Shown here in pieces: positions 41,079 through 48,722 of a DNA stretch of 64,000 nucleotides (positions are counted from its first letter, which is position 1; each line of letters opens with the position of its first letter). Below the pieces are notes generated by a model. It was not told the origin of the DNA. It searched no databases and saw only the letters and a list, made by a program, of their open reading frames with translations. The stretch is from Kribbella soli (GTDB lineage: Bacteria; Actinomycetota; Actinomycetes; Propionibacteriales; Kribbellaceae), in the NCBI RefSeq assembly GCF_004331345.1, contig NZ_SJJZ01000004.1, forward strand, positions 124,001-188,000, written 5' to 3'. A program made the translations under genes and the position numbers.

Positions 41079-42503
41079 TCACGTCCTCGCCGAGGCGGCT
41101 GTCTGGGTGCGGCCCGGTAGGAGGAGGGCTACCAGGGTGCCGGCGGCGACGATGGCGGCACCGGTCCAGACGGCGGGGACGAGGCCGGCGGCGTACTGCG
41201 CCGGCGACTCGTAGGAGCCGGCCGAGGCGAACACCGAGGCCAGTACGGCGACACCCATCGCGACCCCGACCTCGCGGATCGTGTTGTTCGTGCCGGACGC
41301 CACACCCCGGTCCGCGTCGGAGGCGCTCTCCATCACCACGCTTGCGGACGGCGCGAAGGTCAGCCCCATCCCGATGCCGGCGAGAACGAACGGTGCGACC
41401 AGTTCGCCGTACTGCGTCGTCGCCGTGGTGACCAGTGCGATCCAGCCGAGCGCGGCGGCGAGGAACAGCTGGCCGACCACGATCAGGATCCGGGGACCGA
41501 CGCGGTCGACGATCAGGCCGGCGATCGGTGCGACTACGAGCGGCGCCGCGGTCCACGGCAGCGTGCGGACCCCGGACTGGAACGGCGTGTATCCCTGCAC
41601 GATCTGGAAGAACTGCGCCAGCAGGAACACCGCTCCGAAGACGCCGACCGCGAAGGTGAACGCGACCACGTTCACCACGCTGAACGAGCGCACCGAGAAC
41701 AACCGCAGCGGCAACATCGGTGCGACGGTCCGGCGCTCCCACCCGAGGAACGCGGCCAGCAGCACAACACCCGCGATCAACGAACCGAGCACGCCGGCGG
41801 ACGTCCAGCCGTCATCGGCTCCGTGCACAACACCCCAGACGACGGACAGTACGCCGGACGTCGCCAGCACCAGTCCGAGCAGGTCGAGCCGCTTCGCCGT
41901 ACCCCGGGACTCGGTCAGGACCCGCGTAGCGAGCACCACGGCGACGACTCCGACCGGAACGTTCAGCCAGAAGATCCACTGCCAGTTCAGGCCGTCGACG
42001 ACGGCTCCGCCGACCACCGGACCGACCGCGATTCCGAGGCCGGAGATGCCGCCCCAGATACCGATCGCGGCGCTCCGCATCTTCTCCGGTACGGCGCCCG
42101 CGAGCAACGTCAGCGACAGCGGCATCACGGCCGCGGCGCCGATGCCCTGGATCGCGCGGGACCCGATCAGCATCCACGGCTCGGTCGCCAGCGCACAGGC
42201 CGCCGAGGCCAGGGTGAACAGCGTGATCCCGGCCAGGAACACCCGCCGCCGGCCGAGCCGGTCACCGATCGCCGCCGCGGTCAGCAGCAGCGCGGCGAAG
42301 GCGAGCGTGTAGGCGTTCACGAACCACTGCAGGTCCGACAGGGATGCCCCCAGCTCGGACTTGATCACCGGCAGCGCGTTCGTCACCACCAGGTTGTCCA
42401 ACGTGACCATGAACACCGGAATCCCCACGGCGGCCAGCACCAGCCCGAGCCTGCGGCTCCGGGGAGCGGCCAGTTCCCTCTCATCGAGAGCGGTCGATGT
42501 CAT
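41079..42503 (-). CDS. MFS drug-efflux transporter (DHA2/EmrB-QacA type)
   Basis: A 474-residue transporter with about 14 membrane helices. The N-terminus GIPVFMVTLDNLVVTNALPVIKSELGASLSDLQWFVNAYTLAFAALLLTAAAIGDRLGRRRVFL contains motif D1-like and motif A sequences (GDRLGRRR) of proton-driven multidrug exporters. ATG 42503 has AAGGGG 6 bases upstream. It is divergent from a TetR gene. A near-consensus promoter (TTGACA, 17 bases, TACTCT) serves it, with a repeated GTTATCAGTC motif for the repressor. The drugs exported are unknown. Confidence 0.92.
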   Translation of the reverse strand: MTSTALDERELAAPRSRRLGLVLAAVGIPVFMVTLDNLVVTNALPVIKSELGASLSDLQWFVNAYTLAFAALLLTAAAIGDRLGRRRVFLAGITLFTLASAACALATEPWMLIGSRAIQGIGAAAVMPLSLTLLAGAVPEKMRSAAIGIWGGISGLGIAVGPVVGGAVVDGLNWQWIFWLNVPVGVVAVVLATRVLTESRGTAKRLDLLGLVLATSGVLSVVWGVVHGADDGWTSAGVLGSLIAGVVLLAAFLGWERRTVAPMLPLRLFSVRSFSVVNVVAFTFAVGVFGAVFLLAQFFQIVQGYTPFQSGVRTLPWTAAPLVVAPIAGLIVDRVGPRILIVVGQLFLAAALGWIALVTTATTQYGELVAPFVLAGIGMGLTFAPSASVVMESASDADRGVASGTNNTIREVGVAMGVAVLASVFASAGSYESPAQYAAGLVPAVWTGAAIVAAGTLVALLLPGRTQTAASART

Positions 42504-42524
42504 CTCGTACCCCTTGTTGTAATT

Positions 42525-42576
42525 GACTGATAACAAGCTTGATGACGAGAGTATGCATCGACTGATAACATGTCAA
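42525..42576 (-). promoter_or_regulatory. Efflux gene promoter with two repressor boxes
   Basis: On the minus strand, TTGACA (42571-42576) and TACTCT (42548-42553) are 17 bases apart, close to consensus. The 11-mer TGTTATCAGTC occurs in the spacer (42560-42570) and again downstream of the -10 (42525-42535), 35 bases apart. These are probable TetR binding sites. Confidence 0.75.
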
Positions 42577-42595
42577 GGGAGTGGAAGGAGCACGG

Positions 42596-43141
42596 ATGAC
42601 GCCCAAGGTTCGGCTGACCGCCAAGGAGCGCGGCGCAGAGGTGTTGCAGGCCGCAGTTCAGGCGTTCGCGATGTCCGGGTACGAGGGCACCAAGACCGAC
42701 GAGATCGCCCGGATCGCCGGCGTCTCGCAGCCCTATGTGATCCGGCTGTTCGGCACCAAGCAGGAACTCTTCCTGGCCGCTGTGCGGAGTGCCTGCGAGC
42801 GGATCGAGCAGACCTTCCGCGAGGCCGCGGCCGAGACCCCGGAGCTGAGCGCGCTGGGCCGCAACTACGAGCGGCTGTTCGACGAGCCTGAGGTGCTCCT
42901 GGTCCTGCTGCAGGGCTTCTCGGCCAGCGGCGACCCGGTGATCGGCGACTGCGTCCGGGAGCGCTTCGGTCGCATCTACGTGCTGGTCCGCGAGTTGACC
43001 GGTGCGTCACCCCAGCAGGTCCGGGAGTTCCTCTCCGCCGGGATGCTGCTGACCGTCATGTCCGCCATGCAGGTCCTGGGCCCGGACGCGATCCCGATGC
43101 CCTGGGCCGAGGAGATCCAGGACACGTTCGGCGCGGACTAG
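42596..43141 (+). CDS. TetR-family repressor of the efflux gene
   Basis: A 181-residue regulator; HTH at about residues 12-55 (AEVLQAAVQAFAMSGYEGTKTDEIARIAGVSQPYVIRLFGTKQELF). ATG 42596 has GGAAGGAG 5 bases upstream. It is divergent from an EmrB/QacA-type exporter, with repeated boxes in the promoter gap, the classic arrangement of a drug-sensing repressor. Its stop shares CTAG (43138-43141) with the convergent membrane-protein gene. Confidence 0.88.
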   Translation: MTPKVRLTAKERGAEVLQAAVQAFAMSGYEGTKTDEIARIAGVSQPYVIRLFGTKQELFLAAVRSACERIEQTFREAAAETPELSALGRNYERLFDEPEVLLVLLQGFSASGDPVIGDCVRERFGRIYVLVRELTGASPQQVREFLSAGMLLTVMSAMQVLGPDAIPMPWAEEIQDTFGAD

Positions 43142-43686
43142 TCGCGACCGAGTTTCTGATCGGCGGCGAACCAGATGGTCGCGGCGGCGAGTGCGATGGC
43201 GGCGACAGTCACGACGAGCGAGCCGGCGACGTCAGCACCCCGCACCAGCGCGGCCGCCCCGGCGACGGCCGGCACCAGCAGTACGGCGATTGCTCCAGGC
43301 AACCACCAGCGCCGCAGGGCCGCCCGGTGCACCCGCGCGTACGACGGCAACTGGCCGGCGAACGCAGTGGCCAGGTGGACGACGACGAGCGCAACCGCGG
43401 TGAGGGCCAGGCTCCAACTCGGCGCACCGGGTGCACGCATCAGCCACCCGAGAGTCACCACCAGCACGAACAGCAGCGCGGCCAGCGAATCAGGCAGGAC
43501 CACGGTGCACAGCAACAGCGCAGCGCCGACGATCGGGACCAGATCCGCCTGATCCCACGACTGCACCGACGGCACGACCAGCGCGACCGCCCCGGCCACC
43601 GCGATCACCAACCGAGCAAGCACCACAGCCTGCCCGGACGCCCGCAACTGCGCCAACCACAACGTGATCTTCTCGTCAGCGGTCAT
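43138..43686 (-). CDS. Hypothetical membrane protein of the MoxR operon
   Basis: A 182-residue protein with about five to six hydrophobic segments, for example VLARLVIAVAGAVALVVPSV, VPIVGAALLLCTVVLPDSLAALLFVLVVTLGWLM and LVVTVAAIALAAATIWFAA. ATG 43686 has GGAGG four bases upstream; the longer frame lacks a ribosome site. It is last in the minus-strand run Eis, DUF4129, membrane protein, MoxR, DUF58. Partners suggest a role in envelope complex assembly, but nothing in the sequence proves it. Confidence 0.75.
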   Translation of the reverse strand: MTADEKITLWLAQLRASGQAVVLARLVIAVAGAVALVVPSVQSWDQADLVPIVGAALLLCTVVLPDSLAALLFVLVVTLGWLMRAPGAPSWSLALTAVALVVVHLATAFAGQLPSYARVHRAALRRWWLPGAIAVLLVPAVAGAAALVRGADVAGSLVVTVAAIALAAATIWFAADQKLGRD

Positions 43687-43691
43687 GGGGC

Positions 43692-43755
43692 CTCCCGGTC
43701 TGGACTGAGGAGCGGAGGGAGCGAAGCGACCGGAGCGACGAGGGAAGACCGGGAG
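43692..43755 (-). promoter_or_regulatory. Inverted repeat covering a ribosome site
   Basis: CTCCCGGTCT (43692-43701) and AGACCGGGAG (43746-43755) are perfect 10-base arms with a 44-base loop of GGAGCG-like repeats. On the minus-strand RNA, the arm at 43692-43701 includes most of the GGAGG ribosome site of the gene at 43686. The stem could lower expression of this last operon gene or mark an intercistronic processing site. Confidence 0.5.
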
Positions 43756-43801
43756 CTCCAGCCCCATGACCCGCCGCGACGGAGTCGCGGCATGTGCACG
43801 G

Positions 43802-45103
43802 TCATGAGCGGATCCGTGGGGCTGCGGACACTCTTGCGGCATCTCGCAGTACCTCGTCCAAGGTCCCGGCGCCTCGCCACGGGACGGTTGGTACGCCGAG
43901 GTCGCTGAGGCGGTCGAGGTCGCGGCGGCGTTCGAGCAGCCGCAGACGCCACGCGAGCGGCCACGACCGCGCGTCGTGCGCGTCGAGGTCCATGATCGAC
44001 ACGACGTCCGGCGGCAACGTGTCGATCGCGATCACCGTGCAGCCGGAGTGGACGAGCGTCACGATGTAGCCGAGGATCGTCGGCCGCAGCAACGGGCTGA
44101 GGACGAGCACCAGGCTGTCCGACCGGACCCGGTTCCGCCGCGCCAACTGCTCCTCGTCCTGCTGCCGCCCGCGCCGGTCCGCATGCACCAGCGTGTCCAG
44201 GATCCGCCGCAGATGCGCGCGCCCGCTCCCCGACCGCACGCCACGGAACAGGCTCCCGGTGTCGATCAGCCGCACCCGGTCGCCGTTGCGCAGGTAGTGC
44301 TCGGCGATCGCGGCGGCCGCGCGGACGGCGGTGTCGAGACTCGAGGACCTGCCGTCGATCCCTTCGCTGATCCCGATCTCGCCGCCGGTGTCGACCATGA
44401 TCACCACTTCGGTGTCCCGGTCCGACCAGGTCGACGTGACGTGCAGTTCCTGCGTCCGCGCCGACACCGCCCAGTTGATCCGCCGCAACCGGTCCCCCGT
44501 CCGGAACGGCCGTACCCCGGCCAGCTCCGTCCCTTCGCCCGGCCGCCGCGACCGGTGCAACCCGACCAGTCCGGCCGGCCGCGGTACGGCGTCCACCGCC
44601 TCGAATCCCTCGCGCAACGGCAGCGTCGTGACCGCCTGCGACTCCGCCGACGTCACCTGGATCCGGTACGCCCCGACCGTCGACGTCGCCGTGACTGTTG
44701 GTCGCTCCAACGACCGCAGTCCCCAGCGCTTCGACCGTACGCCGACCTCCAGCCGCACCTCACCGTGCGAGACCGGCTCCGCGATCGCGGCCTGCGGCGG
44801 GTCGTACTGGAACCACAGCGTCCGCGGCAACGCCGCCACGATCAGATCGATGTCCCGATCCACAGACTCCGGCACGCGCAGCCGGTACGTCGTACCTTGC
44901 CCTTCGAACAGAACGTCCGCGTCCAGCTCGGTGTGCACCTCCGGGCGCTCCCGCGGCCGGAAGAACCGTCCCCATGCCGCGAGGAACGCCAGCGGCAGAC
45001 CGAACACCGCCGCATCCGGACGCCGCAGCAGCACAGCGGCACCGAGCAGCACAGCAGCGACACAGATCGCCCGGACCTGCGCGTGCGTCGGCCGCCAACT
45101 CAT
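43802..45103 (-). CDS. DUF58 domain protein
   Basis: A 433-residue protein. Two N-terminal membrane helices (VRAICVAAVLLGAAVLLRR, AAVFGLPLAFLAAWGRFF) precede a beta-rich region. The DUF58 core then reads ELAGVRPFRTGDRLRRINWAVSARTQELHVTSTWSDRDTEVVIMVDTGGEIG, a VWA-like fold where the usual DxSxS is DTGGE. DUF58 proteins work with MoxR ATPases in envelope stress or assembly systems. ATG 45103 overlaps the moxR stop (ATGA). Confidence 0.9.
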   Translation of the reverse strand: MSWRPTHAQVRAICVAAVLLGAAVLLRRPDAAVFGLPLAFLAAWGRFFRPRERPEVHTELDADVLFEGQGTTYRLRVPESVDRDIDLIVAALPRTLWFQYDPPQAAIAEPVSHGEVRLEVGVRSKRWGLRSLERPTVTATSTVGAYRIQVTSAESQAVTTLPLREGFEAVDAVPRPAGLVGLHRSRRPGEGTELAGVRPFRTGDRLRRINWAVSARTQELHVTSTWSDRDTEVVIMVDTGGEIGISEGIDGRSSSLDTAVRAAAAIAEHYLRNGDRVRLIDTGSLFRGVRSGSGRAHLRRILDTLVHADRRGRQQDEEQLARRNRVRSDSLVLVLSPLLRPTILGYIVTLVHSGCTVIAIDTLPPDVVSIMDLDAHDARSWPLAWRLRLLERRRDLDRLSDLGVPTVPWRGAGTLDEVLRDAARVSAAPRIRS

Positions 45104-46092
45104 GCGCGGGCGCCGACCACGGTAGGTGGCGCCGCGACCGAGCCGAGCACCGTCCGCACCACGGTCGCCCCACTGACCTCGTGCAGCCACAGCTCCGGCC
45201 GCACGGTGATCCGGTGTGCCAGCGCAGCCACCGCGACCGCCTTCACATCCTCCGGTACGACGTAATCGCGGCCCTGGATGACGGCGTACGCGCGTGCCGT
45301 CAGCAGCAGCGCCAGCGACCCGCGCGGCGATGCCCCGACGAGCACCTGCGAGTCCCGGCGGGTCGCGGTGGCGAGATCGACGCAGTACTGGCCGACCGTG
45401 TCGTCCACGGTCACCCTCTCGACCGCGCGTTGCGCGGCGCGCAGCCCGGCGGCATCCGTTGCCGCCTCGACCGACTGGTCCTCTGTACGGCGGCTCATCC
45501 GCCGACGCAGTACCTCCCACTCCTCGGCGGGACTCGGGTAGCCGAAGCCGATCCGCAGCATGAACCGGTCGAGCTGCGCCTCCGGGAGCGGGTACGTGCC
45601 CTCGTACTCCACCGGGTTCGCGGTCGCGAGCACATGGAACGGCGTGGGCAGCGGGAACGTCTGCCCTTCGACCGTCACCTGGTGCTCCTGCATGGACTCG
45701 AGCAGCGCGGCCTGCGTCTTCGGCGGCGTCCGGTTGATCTCGTCGGCCAGCAGCAGGCCGGTGAAGATCGGGCCCGGCCGGAAGACGAACTCGGAGTCCT
45801 TCTGGTCGTACACGAAGGCGCCGGTCACGTCCGACGGCAACAGGTCCGGCGTGAACTGCACCCGCCGGAACTCCAGCCCGAGCGCCTGCGCGAACGACCG
45901 CGCGGCCAGCGTCTTCGCCAGCCCCGGATAGTCCTCGAGCAGTACGTGCCCGCCGGCCAGGATGCCCGCGAGCACCAGTTCCAGCGCCTCGGCCTTCCCG
46001 ACCACGGCCTGGCTGACCCGCTCCAGCACCTGCCGGCTCAGCTCGGTCACCTCACCGAGCGTCAGCTCACCCTCAGTCGCTGCATCGGTCAC
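45100..46092 (-). CDS. MoxR-family AAA+ ATPase
   Basis: A 330-residue AAA+ protein. Walker A is in GGHVLLEDYPGLAKTLAAR (the MoxR variant ending GLAKT), Walker B in GLLLADEINRTPPKTQAALLESMQEHQVTVEG, sensor 1 in FHVLATANPVEYEGTYPLPEAQLDRF, and arginine-rich lid motifs follow. MoxR ATPases are chaperone-like factors that act with DUF58/VWA partners, here encoded directly downstream. Start ATG 46092. Confidence 0.93.
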   Translation of the reverse strand: MTDAATEGELTLGEVTELSRQVLERVSQAVVGKAEALELVLAGILAGGHVLLEDYPGLAKTLAARSFAQALGLEFRRVQFTPDLLPSDVTGAFVYDQKDSEFVFRPGPIFTGLLLADEINRTPPKTQAALLESMQEHQVTVEGQTFPLPTPFHVLATANPVEYEGTYPLPEAQLDRFMLRIGFGYPSPAEEWEVLRRRMSRRTEDQSVEAATDAAGLRAAQRAVERVTVDDTVGQYCVDLATATRRDSQVLVGASPRGSLALLLTARAYAVIQGRDYVVPEDVKAVAVAALAHRITVRPELWLHEVSGATVVRTVLGSVAAPPTVVGARA

Positions 46093-46101
46093 AGGTCTTC
46101 C

Positions 46102-46686
46102 TCACAGGTTCTCGATGGTGTGGATCGCGTACTCGATCTCGTCGAGGGACGCGGTGCGTTTGTCGTCGCCGGCGATCAGCTGCCAGAGCCGGTCGCCGGT
46201 GATCGCGCGGGCCCGGTCCGGCTCACGCTCGGGGTCGACACCGTGCCGGTGCACCAGGCGGTCGGTGGCCAGCTCGAGCAGCAGCGGCCGGACCCGGCGG
46301 GTGAAGGTCTGCGACCCGTCGCCAGCCCGCCGTTCGCGGCCCGACTCCTGCAGCCAGGTGGCGATGAACTGCGTGCGGTTGTCGTTGGTCCGGGCTCTCA
46401 GCGCGGCCAGTTTGTCGTCGTGCTGCCCCGGCCAGCTCGTCTCCACGGTCTGCGGCACCACCAGCCGGATCGCCAGCGACACGATGCCAACAGCGAGCGC
46501 CGCCGCCACGAACCACAGCGGCCGCGGCGCCATCCCCGCAGCGCTGAACACGACCACGAGCAGCAAGCTCACCAACACAGCCACACCGAGGTGCTGCACC
46601 AGCAACTTGCTCGGCCACAAGGACTTCCGTTTGACCTCGGGCGGCGGGCCCTTCTCCTCCAGGGCGGTCCAGCGATACGACGTCAT
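46102..46686 (-). CDS. Hypothetical membrane protein of the MoxR operon (two helices)
   Basis: A 194-residue protein with two membrane helices (HLGVAVLVSLLLVVVFSAAGM, LWFVAAALAVGIVSLAIRLVV) and a charged C-terminal cytoplasmic region (RVRPLLLELATDRLVHRHGVDPEREPDRA...). Related operons often encode a DUF4350 protein here, but this one is too short for that family. ATG 46686 overlaps the DUF4129 stop. Likely part of the same membrane complex. Confidence 0.78.
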   Translation of the reverse strand: MTSYRWTALEEKGPPPEVKRKSLWPSKLLVQHLGVAVLVSLLLVVVFSAAGMAPRPLWFVAAALAVGIVSLAIRLVVPQTVETSWPGQHDDKLAALRARTNDNRTQFIATWLQESGRERRAGDGSQTFTRRVRPLLLELATDRLVHRHGVDPEREPDRARAITGDRLWQLIAGDDKRTASLDEIEYAIHTIENL

Positions 46687-47396
46687 AAGGCCTCCGCATC
46701 GGCGGGATGGGCCGCGGCGAGCTCGTCACGCAGTCGCAGCAGGGCCGCGCGAGCCTCCGTCCGCGCCTGCTCGCTCGAACCGTGCGTCGAGTACCGCGCT
46801 TCCCGGTACAACGCACCGAGCTGGATCAGCTGTGGCTCGGAGATCCCGCCGATCCCGAGCACTCGCACAGTGAACTCGGCCGGAGTCTCGGACGGATCCC
46901 GCGGTACGCCGGCCGAAGCAGCCGCCTCCTCCAGCGCGACCCAGCACGCGACGACGGCGTCGGTCGCCGTACCGCTGTCGATGCGAGCCAGGCCCGTGTC
47001 GACCGCCTCGGCCAGTCGCTCCGCCTTCATCCGCTCCCAGTCAGGCTCTTCGGCCTCAACATGCGGAAGCCGGACCCGGCGCACGATCCGGACGATGACC
47101 AGCAGGATGAACCCCACGATCGCGGCGATGATCAGGTAGACGACCGCCTGCCACAGAGACAGCACCCAGCCCGGCGTCTCGGTCTGCGGGAGCACGCGCG
47201 GCGTCGGCTGCGACTGCTCCGGCGGCGTCTCGCTCACCGAGAAGGTCGGCAGCGGTCGCGGGCTCGCACTCAGCGTGCTGTCGCTGATCGGGCGCACAGG
47301 CCCGCTCGCGGAGGCGAGCACGACGAAGCCGGCCACCACGAGCCCCACGAGCAGCACGGCAACCGCCGCGAGCGCACCCCGACGCTGCGTCTGCAT
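46683..47396 (-). CDS. DUF4129 domain membrane protein
   Basis: A 237-residue protein: N-terminal signal-anchor helix (ALAAVAVLLVGLVVAGFVVL), a Pro/Ser outer loop, a second helix (AVVYLIIAAIVGFILLVIVRIV), then a cytoplasmic DUF4129 domain (VVACWVALEEAAASAGVPRDPSETPAEFTVRVL... LGALYREARYSTH). That domain, with its AEFxxRV and YREARYS motifs, marks MoxR/DUF58 operons in actinobacteria. Coupled to the next gene by a four-base overlap. Confidence 0.88.
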   Translation of the reverse strand: MQTQRRGALAAVAVLLVGLVVAGFVVLASASGPVRPISDSTLSASPRPLPTFSVSETPPEQSQPTPRVLPQTETPGWVLSLWQAVVYLIIAAIVGFILLVIVRIVRRVRLPHVEAEEPDWERMKAERLAEAVDTGLARIDSGTATDAVVACWVALEEAAASAGVPRDPSETPAEFTVRVLGIGGISEPQLIQLGALYREARYSTHGSSEQARTEARAALLRLRDELAAAHPADAEAL

Positions 47397-47413
47397 CTGG
47401 GCAGGCTACCCCC

Positions 47414-48625
47414 TCAAAAGGCTGTATCGAGGAAGGGGAGCCGCGATGTGGAAAACGCTTCCGCGGTCGCGGCGAGCGCTCCGGGCGTGTGCTCGGCGAC
47501 AAGACCGGCCCGGCCGAGTCTCACCAGTGACGGGCGGCCCAGGTAGACGGCGCCCAGGTCGCGGACGTCGAGCGTGAGGTCGGCGTCTCGCGACACCGAT
47601 TCGCAGGAGGCCCCGTCCGGTCCGCCTGCGAGGTGCCAGCGGCCCGCGTTCCACGGGAGGAAGTCGTCGACCACGTCCAGGACGACGTCGATGTCCCGCG
47701 CGTACGTCCGCTCCGCGAGCGCACGACGTACGTCGACCGGCCGGATCCACAGACCGTCCCGCGTGATCGGCCCCGGCGCCCGCGGGTCGAGCAGCAGGTC
47801 CAGGATCGGGTCGTCCGACGCGAGCATCGCGCACCGCGTCTCGCTGAGCAGGTCCGGTTCGAGCAGGTACCGCCACAGCGCCGCATGCGACGCGACGTCC
47901 GCCGCATGCACCCGCTGTACGTCGACGTACCCCTTCTCCGCGCGCTTCGTCCGGTAGTGCGCGAACCCGGTCAACTCACCGTCCCGCTCGGCGACGACGC
48001 ACCGGACCTTGGACGCGTTCGCGATGTTGCTCGTGACGGTCGCGCTGATCGCGTACTCCTGCCAGCGCTCGTCGTGCTGGAACACGCCAGGTCGCTCGAG
48101 CGCCAGCCTGTTCCGCAGCTCGGCGCAGCGGGCGAGATTCTCGTGTACGTCGACGTACCGGATCCGGACGTCGTCGATGCCGGCCACCGGGCGCAGCGTG
48201 CGGGACTCCTTGGGCACGACGATCGCCTGGTGGTCGGACGCGAGTCCGTAGCCGAACCGCGGGTAGATCACCGGCTCACTCGCGGTCAGCGCCGCCAGCG
48301 GCTCGCGGCCGGCCTCGTGGATGTCGGTCAGCTGCCTGCGCATCAGGTCGCGCAGGATGCCGCGCCGCCGGTGCGTCGCCCGGACGCCGACCATCGTCAC
48401 GCCCGCGACCGGCAGCTGCCCGCCAGGCACCGTCATCAGGTGCGAGAACGCGCCGGTGTGCCCGACGAGCTGTCCGTCCTCACTCGCGACGATGCTGCGT
48501 TCACGCTCCCAGACCCGCCGCTCGGACTCGTACTGCTCGTCGGTCCACGGCGCCGAGAACGCCATGTCCAGGAGCTCCAGGAGCTCCTCCCACTCACCCG
48601 CGAACTGCCCGATCTCGATCGTCAT
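47414..48625 (-). CDS. Eis-like GNAT acetyltransferase, copy 2
   Basis: A 403-residue protein with the Eis layout: N-terminal GNAT domain (MVGVRATHRRRGILRDLMRRQL as CoA loop), IYPRFGYGLA, second GNAT-like domain, and C-terminal sterol-carrier-like domain ending with GLVAEHTPGALAATAEAFSTSRLPFLDTAF. It resembles the gene at 22759 across its length. It lies 17 bases upstream of the DUF4129 gene on the same strand and so appears to lead the MoxR operon. The acceptor is unknown. Confidence 0.87.
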   Translation of the reverse strand: MTIEIGQFAGEWEELLELLDMAFSAPWTDEQYESERRVWERERSIVASEDGQLVGHTGAFSHLMTVPGGQLPVAGVTMVGVRATHRRRGILRDLMRRQLTDIHEAGREPLAALTASEPVIYPRFGYGLASDHQAIVVPKESRTLRPVAGIDDVRIRYVDVHENLARCAELRNRLALERPGVFQHDERWQEYAISATVTSNIANASKVRCVVAERDGELTGFAHYRTKRAEKGYVDVQRVHAADVASHAALWRYLLEPDLLSETRCAMLASDDPILDLLLDPRAPGPITRDGLWIRPVDVRRALAERTYARDIDVVLDVVDDFLPWNAGRWHLAGGPDGASCESVSRDADLTLDVRDLGAVYLGRPSLVRLGRAGLVAEHTPGALAATAEAFSTSRLPFLDTAF

Positions 48626-48648
48626 GTCCCTTACCTACCAGACGGCAG

Positions 48649-48714
48649 GGACAGGCGACCCGGGATTTACGGTGGCACCGGCCGGCATTGCCCCGAGCCG
48701 GCCGGCGCCTGTCC
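48649..48714 (-). terminator. Nested hairpin after the protease gene
   Basis: GGACAGGCG (48649-48657) pairs with CGCCTGTCC (48706-48714), and inside CCGGCCGGC (48678-48686) pairs with GCCGGCCGG (48697-48705) around a 10-base loop. It lies between the protease stop and the Eis start on the minus strand and is a likely strong terminator insulating the Eis-MoxR operon. Confidence 0.65.
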
Positions 48715-48722
48715 GGTGCCGT

